Source: Colletes latitarsis
Lineage: Eukaryota > Arthropoda > Insecta > Hymenoptera > Colletidae
DNA length: 64,000 bases
Direction of reading: 5' to 3'
NCBI RefSeq assembly: GCF_051014445.1
Contig: NC_135136.1
Location: 22,152,001 to 22,216,000, forward strand
A program made the translations under genes and the position numbers. Below, in pieces: positions 23,338 through 33,850 of the stretch. The notes beneath the pieces were generated by a model, which did no database searches, was not told the DNA's origin, and was given only the letters and a program-made list of their open reading frames with translations. The first letter of the stretch is position 1. Each line of letters opens with the position of its first letter.

Positions 23338-24130
23338 TCGATCAATATTTTAGAGGATAACACCGGTTAGGTCTGGGTTAGGTCTGGGATATGCGCGCAT
23401 CTGGCTTATGCTTTCGCCTTTTTCGCAAACTTGTTGGCCAGATCCTGGGTATTTTCCGTGTTTGTATCACGTAGTAATGTGGTAACACACTGAAGCAGTC
23501 AATTAAACCTGGTTTCGATCAATATTTCAGAGGATAACACCGGTTAGGTCTGGGTTAGGTATGGGTTATGCCCGCATCTGGCTCATGATTTTGCCTTCCT
23601 GGCGTACTTGTTGGCCAGATCCTGGGGTTTTTTCGTGTTTGAATCACGTAGTAATGTGTTAACACACTGAAGCAGTCAATTAAACCTGGTTTCGATCAAT
23701 ATTTTATAGGAGAACACCGGTTAGGTCTGGGATAGGTCCGGGATATGCCCGCATCTGGCTCATGATTTTGCCTTCTTCGCATACTTGTTGGCCAGATCCT
23801 GGGTTTTTTTCGTGTTTGAATCACGTAGTAATGTGGTAACACACTGAAGCTGTCAATTAAACCTGGTTTCGATCAATATTTTAGAGGATAACACCGGTTA
23901 GGTCTGGGTTAGGTCTGGGTTATGCCCGCACCCGGCTCATGATTTTGCCTTCTTCGCATACTTGTTGGCCAGATCGTGGGTTTTTTTCGTGTTTGAATCA
24001 CGTAGGAATGTGGTAACACACTGAAGCAGTCAATTAAACCTGGTTCCAAACAATATTTTAGAGGATAACACCGGTTAGGTCTGGGTTAGGTCCGGGATGT
24101 GCCCGCATCTGGCTCATGATTTTGCCTTCT
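23338..24130 (+). repeat. Block-A-like entry into domain 4
   Basis: The units follow block A order: ATGCGCGCATCTGGCTTATGC, then TTCCTGGCGTAC, then TTTATAGGAGAACACC with GGTCCGGG. The first unit of a four-unit cassette follows at 23846. Private changes include TTTGTATCACG near 23464, GTGTTAACACAC near 23656 and AGATCGTGGG near 23974. Relative to block A at 1 kb, GCGAACATC is GCGCGCATC here, so this is an older relative rather than a recent copy. Confidence 0.7.
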
Positions 24131-24552
24131 GCGCATACTTGTTGGCCAGATCCTGGGTTTTTTACAGTTTCAATCACGTAGTAATGTGGTAATACACTGA
24201 AGCAGTCAATTAAACCTGGTTTCGATCAATATTTTAGAGGATAACACCGGTTAGGTCTGGGTTAGGTCTGGGTTATGCCCGCATCTGGCTCATGATTTTG
24301 CCCTCTTCGCATACTTGTTGGCCAGATCCTGGGTTTTTTTCGTGTTTGAATCACGTAGGAATGTGGTAACACACTGAAGCAGTCAATTAAACCTGGTTCC
24401 AAACAATATTTTAGAGGATAACACCGGTTAGGTCCGGGTTAGGTCCGGGATATGCCCGCATCTGGCTCATGATTTTGCCTTCTTCGCATACTTGTTGGCC
24501 AGATCCTGGGTTTTTTTCGTGTTTGAATCACGTAGTAATGTGGTAACACACT
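23846..24552 (+). repeat. Four-unit cassette, domain 4
   Basis: All four units are present, but unit 2 has TTTACAGTTTC and unit 1 has AGATCGTGGG. Unit 4 ends with the standard T run and GAATCACG rather than CCTCGG and GATCACG, so the cassette is 707 bp. Units 2 and 3 occur again directly afterwards (GCGCATAC at 24131 and 24661, 530 bp apart). Confidence 0.85.
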
Positions 24553-26427
24553 GATGCTGTCAATTAAACCTGGTTCCCAACAATATTTTAGAGGATAACA
24601 CCGGTTAGGTCTGGGTTAGGTCCGGGATGTGCCCGCATCTGGCTCATGATTTTGCCTTCTGCGCATACTTGTTGGCCAGATCCTGGGTTTTTTACTGTTT
24701 CAATCACGTAGTAATGTGGTAATACACTGAAGCAGTCAATTAAACCTGGTTTCGATCAATATTTTAGAGGATAACACCGGTTAGGTCTGGGTTAGGTCTG
24801 GGTTATGCCCGCATCTGGCTCATGATTTTGCCCTCTTCGCATACTTGTTGGCCAGATCCTGGGTTTTTTTCGTGTTTGAATCACGTAGGAATGTGGTAAC
24901 ACACTGAAGCAGTCAATTAAACCTGGTTTCGATCAATATTTTAGAGGATAACACCGGTTAGGTCTGGGTTAGGTCCGGGATATGCCCGCATCTGGCTCTT
25001 GATTTTGCCATGTTCGCATAATTGTTGGCCAGATCCTGGGTTTTTTTCGTGTTTGAATCACGTAGTAATGTGGTAACACACTGAAGCTGTCAATTAAACC
25101 TAGTTTCGATCAATATTTTAGAGGATAACACCGGTTATGTCTGGGTTACGTCTGGGTTATGCCCGCATCTGGCTCATGATTTTGCCTTCTTCGCATACTT
25201 CTTGGCCAGATCCTGGGTTTTTTTCGTGTTTGATTCACGTAGTAATGTGGTAATACACTGAAGCAGTCAATTAAACCTGGTTTCGATCAATATTTTAGAG
25301 GATAACACAGGTTAGGTCTGGGTTAGGGCTGGGTTATGCCCGCATCTGGCTCATGATTTTGTCTTCTTCGCATACATGTTGGCCAGATCCTGGGTTTTTT
25401 TCGTGTTTGAATCACGTAGTAATGTGGTAATACACTGAAGCAGTCAATAAAACCTGGTTTCGATCAATATTTTAGAGGATAACACCGGTTAGGTCTGGGT
25501 TAGGTCTGGGTTATGCCCGCATCTGGCTCATGATTTTGCCTTCTTCGCATACTCGTTGGCCAGATCCTGGGTTTTTTTCGTGTTTGAATCACGTAGCCAT
25601 GTGGTAATACACTGAAGCAGTCAATAAAACCTGGTTTCGATCAATATTTTAGAGGATAACACCGGTTAGGTCTGGGTTAGGTCTGGGTTATGCCCGCATC
25701 TGGCTCATGATTTTGCCTTCTTCGCATACTTGTTGGCTAGATCCTGGGTTTTTTTCGTGTTTGAATCACGTAGTAATGTGGTAATACACTGAAGCAGTCA
25801 ATTTTACCTGGTTTCGATCAATATTTTAGAGGATAAACCGGTTAGGTCTGGGTTAGGTCTGGGTTATGCCCGCATCTGGCTCATGATTTTGCCTTCTTCG
25901 CATACTTGTTGGCCAGATCCTGGGTTTTTTCGTGTTTCAATCACGTAGTAATGTGGTAACACATTGAGGCAGTCTATTAAACCTGGATTCGGACAGTATT
26001 TTAGATGATAACACCGGTTAGGTCTGGGTTAGGTCTGGGTTATGCCCGCATCTGGCTCATGATTTTGCCTTCTTCGCATACTTGTTGGCCAGATCCTGGG
26101 TTTTTGTCGTGATTGAATCACGTAGTAATGTGGTAATACACTGAGGCAGTCAATTAAGCCTTGTTTCGATCAATATTTTAGAGGATAACACCGGTTAGGA
26201 CTGGGTTAGGTGTGGGATATGCGCCCATCTGGCTTATGCTTTCGCCTTTTTCGCAAACCTGTTGGCTAGATCCGGGGTTATTTCCGTGTTTGAATCACGT
26301 AGTAATGTTGTACCACACTGAGGCAGTCAACTAAACCTGGATTCGGACAGTATTTTAGAGGATAACACCGGTTAGGTCTGGGTTAGGTCTGGGTTATGCC
26401 CGCATCTGGCTCATGATTTTGCCTTCT
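24131..26427 (+). repeat. 2,297-bp HOR, first copy (13 units)
   Basis: This HOR starts within a GCGCATAC...TTTACAGTTTC unit and ends at the next one. Markers inside are CTGATGCTGTC (24553), GCTCTTGATTTTGCCATG, GTTATGTCTGGG, TAGCCATGTGG near 25597, AATTTTACC, GATAAACCGG, the ATTGAGGCAG unit at 25966, and CAGTCAACTAAACC at 26324. All recur 2297 bp later. The length is 13 units minus four bases. The right part includes a diverged block-B-type run (25966-26400). Confidence 0.9.
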
Positions 26428-28724
26428 GCGCATACTTGTTGGCCAGATCCTGGGTTTTTTACAGTTTCAATCACGTAGTAATGTGGTAATACACTGAAGC
26501 AGTCAATTAAACCTGGTTTCGATCAATATTTTAGAGGATAACACCGGTTAGGTCTGGGTTAGGTCTGGGTTATGCCCGCATCTGGCTCATGATTTTGCCC
26601 TCTTCGCATACTTGTTGGCCAGATCCTGGGTTTTTTTCGTGTTTGAATCACGTAGGAATGTGGTAACACACTGAAGCAGTCAATTAAACCTGGTTCCAAA
26701 CAATATTTTAGAGGATAACACCGGTTAGGTCCGGGTTAGGTCCGGGATATGCCCGCATCTGGCTCATGATTTTGCCTTCTTCGCATACTTGTTGGCCAGA
26801 TCCTGGGTTTTTTTCGTGTTTGAATCACGTAGTAATGTGGTAACACACTGATGCTGTCAATTAAACCTGGTTCCCAACAATATTTTAGAGGATAACACCG
26901 GTTAGGTCTGGGTTAGGTCCGGGATGTGCCCGCATCTGGCTCATGATTTTGCCTTCTGCGCATACTTGTTGGCCAGATCCTGGGTTTTTTACTGTTTCAA
27001 TCACGTAGTAATGTGGTAATACACTGAAGCAGTCAATTAAACCTGGTTTCGATCAATATTTTAGAGGATAACACCGGTTAGGTCTGGGTTAGGTCTGGGT
27101 TATGCCCGCATCTGGCTCATGATTTTGCCCTCTTCGCATACTTGTTGGCCAGATCCTGGGTTTTTTTCGTGTTTGAATCACGTAGGAATGTGGTAACACA
27201 CTGAAGCAGTCAATTAAACCTGGTTTCGATCAATATTTTAGAGGATAACACCGGTTAGGTCTGGGTTAGGTCCGGGATATGCCCGCATCTGGCTCTTGAT
27301 TTTGCCATGTTCGCATAATTGTTGGCCAGATCCTGGGTTTTTTTCGTGTTTGAATCACGTAGTAATGTGGTAACACACTGAAGCTGTCAATTAAACCTAG
27401 TTTCGATCAATATTTTAGAGGATAACACCGGTTATGTCTGGGTTACGTCTGGGTTATGCCCGCATCTGGCTCATGATTTTGCCTTCTTCGCATACTTCTT
27501 GGCCAGATCCTGGGTTTTTTTCGTGTTTGATTCACGTAGTAATGTGGTAATACACTGAAGCAGTCAATTAAACCTGGTTTCGATCAATATTTTAGAGGAT
27601 AACACAGGTTAGGTCTGGGTTAGGGCTGGGTTATGCCCGCATCTGGCTCATGATTTTGTCTTCTTCGCATACATGTTGGCCAGATCCTGGGTTTTTTTCG
27701 TGTTTGAATCACGTAGTAATGTGGTAATACACTGAAGCAGTCAATAAAACCTGGTTTCGATCAATATTTTAGAGGATAACACCGGTTAGGTCTGGGTTAG
27801 GTCTGGGTTATGCCCGCATCTGGCTCATGATTTTGCCTTCTTCGCATACTCGTTGGCCAGATCCTGGGTTTTTTTCGTGTTTGAATCACGTAGCCATGTG
27901 GTAATACACTGAAGCAGTCAATAAAACCTGGTTTCGATCAATATTTTAGAGGATAACACCGGTTAGGTCTGGGTTAGGTCTGGGTTATGCCCGCATCTGG
28001 CTCATGATTTTGCCTTCTTCGCATACTTGTTGGCTAGATCCTGGGTTTTTTTCGTGTTTGAATCACGTAGTAATGTGGTAATACACTGAAGCAGTCAATT
28101 TTACCTGGTTTCGATCAATATTTTAGAGGATAAACCGGTTAGGTCTGGGTTAGGTCTGGGTTATGCCCGCATCTGGCTCATGATTTTGCCTTCTTCGCAT
28201 ACTTGTTGGCCAGATCCTGGGTTTTTTCGTGTTTCAATCACGTAGTAATGTGGTAACACATTGAGGCAGTCTATTAAACCTGGATTCGGACAGTATTTTA
28301 GATGATAACACCGGTTAGGTCTGGGTTAGGTCTGGGTTATGCCCGCATCTGGCTCATGATTTTGCCTTCTTCGCATACTTGTTGGCCAGATCCTGGGTTT
28401 TTGTCGTGATTGAATCACGTAGTAATGTGGTAATACACTGAGGCAGTCAATTAAGCCTTGTTTCGATCAATATTTTAGAGGATAACACCGGTTAGGACTG
28501 GGTTAGGTGTGGGATATGCGCCCATCTGGCTTATGCTTTCGCCTTTTTCGCAAACCTGTTGGCTAGATCCGGGGTTATTTCCGTGTTTGAATCACGTAGT
28601 AATGTTGTACCACACTGAGGCAGTCAACTAAACCTGGATTCGGACAGTATTTTAGAGGATAACACCGGTTAGGTCTGGGTTAGGTCTGGGTTATGCCCGC
28701 ATCTGGCTCATGATTTTGCCTTCT
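26428..28724 (+). repeat. 2,297-bp HOR, second copy (13 units)
   Basis: Every marker of the first copy is present at a shift of 2297 bp, for example GCGCATAC at 26428, TAGCCATGTGG near 27894, ATTGAGG at 28263 and CAGTCAACTAAACC at 28621. I saw no clear difference at the places compared, including rare changes such as GATAAACCGG and GGGGTTATTTCCG. This is among the youngest long duplications in the window. Confidence 0.9.
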
Positions 28725-28968
28725 TCGCATACTTGTTGGCCAGATCCTGGGTTTTTTTCGTGTTTCAATCACGTAGTAATGTGGTAACACACTGAGGCAG
28801 TCTATTAAGCCTGGATTCGATCAATATTTTAGAGGATAACACCGGTTAGGTCTGGGTTAGGTCTGGGTTATGCCCGCATCTGGCTCATGATTTTGCCTTC
28901 TTCGCATACTTGTTGGCCAGATCCTGGGCTTTTTCGTGTTTGAATCACGTAGTAATGTGGTAATACAC
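28725..28968 (+). repeat. Junction units after the 13-unit HOR pair
   Basis: This stretch has one unit with GAGGCAGTCTATTAAGCCTGGATTCGATC, as at 7068 and 9721, and part of a standard unit with GGGCTTTTTCG. GGGCTTTTTCG also occurs near 15148. It joins domain 4 to the large duplicated segment that begins at 28969. Nothing else is seen. Confidence 0.55.
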
Positions 28969-31089
28969 TGGAGCAGTCAATAAAACCTGGTTTCGATCAA
29001 TATTTTAGAGGATAACACCGGTTAGGTCTGGGTTAGGTCTGGGTTATGCCCGCATCTGGCTCATGATTTTGCCTTCTTCGCATACTTGTTGGCCAGATCC
29101 TGGGTTTTTTTCGTGTTTGAATCACGTAGTAATGTGGTAACACACTGAAGCTGTCAATTAAACCTGGTTTCGATCAATATTTTAGAGGATAACACCGGTT
29201 AGGTCTGGGTTAGGTCTGGGTTATGCCCGCATCTGGCTCATGATTTTGCCTTCTTCGCATACTTGTTGGCCAGATCCTCGGTTTTTTCCGTGTTTGATCA
29301 CGTAGTAATGTGGTAACACACTGAAGCAGTCAATAAAACCTGGTTTCGATCAATATTTTAGAGGATAACACCGGTTACGTCTGGGTTAGTTCTGGGTTAT
29401 GCCCGCATCTGGCTCATGATTTTGCCTTCTTCGCATACTTGTTGGCCAGATCCTGGGTTTTTTTCGTGTTTGAATCACGTAGTAATGTGGTAACACACTG
29501 AAGCTGTCAATTAAACCTGGTTTCGATCAATATTTTAGAGGATAACACCGGTTAGGTCTGGGTTAGGTCTAGGTTATGCCCGCACCCGGCTCATGATTTT
29601 GCCTCCTTCGCATACTTGTTGGCCAGATCTTGGGTTTTTTTCGTGTTTGAATCACGTAGGAATGTGGTAACACACTGAAGCAGTCAATTAAACCTGGTTC
29701 CAAACAATATTTTAGAGGATAACACCGGTTAGGTCTGGGTTAGGTCCGGGATGTGCCCGCATCTGGCTCATGATTTTGCCTTCTGCGCATACTTGTTGGC
29801 CAGATCCTGGGTTTTTTACTGTTTCAATCACGTAGTAATGTGGTAATACACTGAAGCAGTCAACTAAACCTGGTTTCGATCAATATTTTAGAGGACAACA
29901 CCGGTTAGGTCTGGGTTAGGTCTGGGTTATGCCCGCATCTGGCTCATGATTTTGCCCTCTTCGCATACTTGTTGGCCAGATCCTGGGTTTTTTTCGTGTT
30001 TGAATCACGTAGGAATGTGGTAACACACTGAAGCAGTCAATTAAACCTGGTTCCAAACAATATTTTAGAGGATAACACCGGTTAGGTCTGGGTTAGGTCT
30101 GGGAACTGCGCGCATCTGGCTTATACTTTCACCTTTTTCGCAAACTTGTTGGCCTGATCCTGGGTATTTTCCGTGTTTGATCACGTAGTAATGTGGTAAC
30201 ACACTGAAGCAGTCAATAAAACCTGGTTTCGATCAATATTTTAGAGGATAACACCGGTTAGGTCTGGGTTAGGTCTGGGAAATGCGCGCATCTGGCTTAT
30301 ACTTTCACCTTTTTCGCAAACTTGTTGGCCTGATCCTGGGTATTTTCCGTGTTTGATCACGTAGTAATGTGGTAACACACTGAAGCAGTCAATAAAACCT
30401 GGTTTCGATCAATATTTCAGAGGATAACACCGGTTAGGTCTGGGTTAGGTCTGGGATATGCCCGCATCTGGCTCATGATTTTGCCTTCTTCGCATACTTG
30501 TTGGCCAGATCCTGGGTTTTTTCCGTGATTGAATCACGTAGTAATGTGGTAACACACGGAAGCAGTCAATTAAACCTGGTTTCGATCAATATTTCAGAGG
30601 ATAAGACCGGTTAGGTCTGGGTTAGGTCTGGGAAATGCGCGCATCTGGCTTATACTTTCGCCTTCTTCGCATACTTGTTCGCCAGATCCTGGGTTTTTTT
30701 CGTGTTTGAATCACGTGGTAATGTGGTAACACACTTAAGCTGTCAATTAAACCTGGTTTCGATCAATATTTTAGAGGATAACACCGGTTAGGTCTGGGTT
30801 AGGTCTGTGTTATGCCCGCATCTGGCTCATGATTTTGCCTTCTTCGCATACTTGTTGGCCAGATCCTGGGTTTTTTTCGTGTTTGAATCACGTAGTAATG
30901 TGGTAACACACCGAAGCTGTCAATTAAACCTGGTTTCGATCAATATTTTAGAGGATAACACCGGTTAGGTCTTGGTTTCGTCTGGGTTATGCCCGCATCT
31001 GGCTCATGATTTTGCCTTCTTCGCATACCTGTTGGCCAGATCCTGGGTTTTTTTCGTGTTTGAATCACGTAGTAATGTGGTAACACACT

Positions 31090-31266
31090 GAAGCTGTCAA
31101 TTAAACCTGGTTTCGATCAATATTTTAGAGGATAACACCGGTTAGGTCTGGGTTAGGTCTGGGATATGCGCGCATCTGGCTTATACTTTCGCCTTTTTCG
31201 CAAACTTGTTGGCCAGATCCTGGGTATTTTCCGTGTTTGAAACACGTAGTAATGTGGTAACACACT
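31090..31266 (+). repeat. Representative diverged unit (GCGCGC / GAAACACG class)
   Basis: This exactly 177-bp unit differs from the standard class in a linked set of changes. GGGTTATGCCCGCATCTGGCTCATG becomes a version with ATGCGCGCAT and GGCTTATACTTTCGCC. TTCGCATAC becomes TTCGCAAAC, the T run becomes GGGTATTTTCC, and the dyad reads CGTGTTTGAAACACG. ATGCGCGCAT is a perfect 10-bp palindrome. The complete linked class, including GAAACACG, appears only from about 31.2 kb rightwards. Partial versions with GCGCGC but without GAAACACG occur further left, for example near 11.4, 13.7 and 16.2 kb, which suggests stepwise assembly of the class. Confidence 0.88.
31232..31246. repeat. 15-bp perfect dyad CGTGTTTGAAACACG
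   Basis: Two 7-bp arms, CGTGTTT and AAACACG, are exact reverse complements around a single central G. The same position in standard units reads CGTGTTTGAATCACG, which has one mismatched pair. A second class reads CGTGATTGAATCACG, which is again a perfect dyad (for example 2966-2980, 30524-30538 and about 41492-41506). The site lies just downstream of the T run in every unit. Such symmetry is typical of sites for dimeric DNA-binding proteins, but no protein can be named from this sequence. Confidence 0.7.
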
Positions 31267-33339
31267 GAAGCAGTCAATTAAACCTGGTTTCGATCAATAT
31301 TTTAGAGGATAACACCGGTTAGGTCTGGGTTAGGTCTGGGATATGCGCCCATCTGGCTTATACTTTCGCCTTTTTCGCAAACTTGTTGGCCAGATCCTGG
31401 GTATTTTCCGTGTTTGAAACACGTAGTAATGTGGTAATACACTGAAGCAGTCAATTAAACCTGGTTTCGATCAATATTTTACAGGTTAACACCGGTTAGG
31501 TCTGGGTTAGGTCTGGGTTATGCCCGCATCTGACTCATGATTTTGCCTTCTTCGCATACTTGTTGGCCAGATCCTGGGTTTTTTTCGTGTTTGAATCACG
31601 TAGTAATGTGGTAACACACTGATGCTGTCAATTAAACCTGGTTTCGATCAATATTTTAGAGGATAACACCGGTTAGGTCTGGGTTTCGTCTGGGTTATGC
31701 CCGCATCTGGCTCATGATTTTGCCTTCTTCGCATACTTGTTGGCCAGATCCTGGGTTTTTTTCGTGTTTCAATCACTTAGTAATGTGGTAACACACTGAA
31801 GCTGTCAATTAAACCTGGTTTCGATCAATATTTTAGAGGATAACACCGGTTAGGTCTGGGTTTCGTCTGGATTATGCCCGCATCTGGCTCATGATTTTGC
31901 CTTCTTCGCATACTTGTTGAGCAGATCCTGGGTTTTTTTCGTGTTTGAATCACGTAGTAATGTGGTAATACACTGAAGCAGTCAATTAAACCTGGTTTCG
32001 ATCAATATTTTAGAGGATAACACCGGTTAGGTCTGGGTTAGGTCTGGGATATGCGCGCATCTGGCTTATACTTTCGCCTTTTTCGCAAACTTGTTGGCCA
32101 GATCCTGGGTATTTTCCGTGTTTGAAACACGTAGTAATGTGGTAACACACTGAAGCAGTCAATAAAACCTGGTTTCGATCAATATTTTAGAGGATAACAC
32201 CGGTTAGGTCTTGGTTTCGTCTGGGTTATGCCCGCATCTGGATCATGATTTTGCCTTCTTCGCATACTTGTTGGCCAGATCCTGGGTTTTTTTCGTGTTT
32301 GAATCACGTAGTAATGTGGTAACACACTGAAGCTGTCAATTAAACCTGGTTTCGATCAATATTTTAGAGGATAACACCGGTTAGGTCTTGGTTTCGTCTG
32401 GGTTATGCCCGCATCTGGCTCATGATTTTGCCTTCTTCGCATACTTGTTGGCCAGATCCTGGGTTTTTTTCGTGTTTGAATCACGTAGTAATGTGGTAAC
32501 ACACTGAAGCTGTCAATTAAACCTGGTTTCGATCAATATTTCAGAGGATAACACCGGTTAGGTCTGGGTTAGGTCTGGGTTATGCCCGCATCTGGCTCAT
32601 GATTTTGCCTTCTGCGCATACTTGTTGGCCAGATCCTGGGTTTTTTACTGTTTCAATCACGTAGTAATGTGGTAATACACTGAAGCAGTCAATAAAACCT
32701 GGTTTCGATCAATATTTTAGAGGATAACACCGGTTAGGTCTGGGTTAGGTCTAGGTTATGCCCGCACCCGGCTCATGATTTTGCCTCCTTCGCATACTTG
32801 TTGGCCAGATCTTGGGTTCTTTTCGTGTTTGAATCACGTAGTAATGTGGTAATACACTGGAGCAGTCAATAAAACCTGGTTTCGATCAATATTTTAGACG
32901 ATAACACCGGTTAGGTCTGGGTTAGGTCTGGGTTATGCCCGCATCTGGCTCATGATTTTGCCTTCTTCGCATACTTGTTGGCCAGATCCTGGGTTTTTTT
33001 CGTGTTTGAATCACGTAGTAATGTGGTAATACACTGGAGCAGTCAATAAAACCTGGTTTCGATCAATATTTTAGACGATAACACCGGTTAGGTCTGGGTT
33101 AGGTCTGGGTTATGCCCGCATCTGGCTCATGATTTTGCCTTCTTCGCATACTTGTTGGCCAGATCCTGGGTATTTTTCGTGTTTGAATCACGTAGTAATG
33201 TGGTAACACACTGAAGCTGTCAATTAAACCTGGTTTCGATCAATATTTTAGAGGATAACACCGGTTAGGTCTGGGTTAGGTCTGGGTTATGCCCGCATCT
33301 GGCTCATGATTTTGCCTTCTTCGCATACTTGTTGGCCAG

Positions 33340-33850
33340 ATCCTCGGTTTTTTCCGTGTTTGATCACGTAGTAATGTGGTAACACACTGAAGCAGTCAAT
33401 AAAACCTGGTTTCGATCAATATTTTAGAGGATAACACCGGTTACGTCTGGGTTAGTTCTGGGTTATGCCCGCATCTGGCTCATGATTTTGCCTTCTTCGC
33501 ATACTTGTTGGCCAGATCCTGGGTTTTTTTCGTGTTTGAATCACGTAGTAATGTGGTAACACACTGAAGCTGTCAATTAAACCTGGTTTCGATCAATATT
33601 TTAGAGGATAACACCGGTTAGGTCTGGGTTAGGTCTAGGTTATGCCCGCACCCGGCTCATGATTTTGCCTCCTTCGCATACTTGTTGGCCAGATCTTGGG
33701 TTTTTTTCGTGTTTGAATCACGTAGGAATGTGGTAACACACTGAAGCAGTCAATTAAACCTGGTTCCAAACAATATTTTAGAGGATAACACCGGTTAGGT
33801 CTGGGTTAGGTCTGGGTTATGCCCGCATCTGGCTCATGATTTTGCCTTCT
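33340..33850 (+). repeat. Three-unit block present only in the left large copy
   Basis: Before this block the shift to the right-hand copy is 16,084 bp. After GCGCATAC at 33851 (49405 in the other copy) it is 15,554 bp. The 530-bp difference is three units. They carry CCTCGGTTTTTTCCG, ACGTCTGGGTTAGTTCTGG and the GCACCCGG unit at 33566. It is either an insertion here or a deletion near 49.4 kb. Because these three units are in the usual block A order, deletion near 49.4 kb is the simpler reading. Confidence 0.7.
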
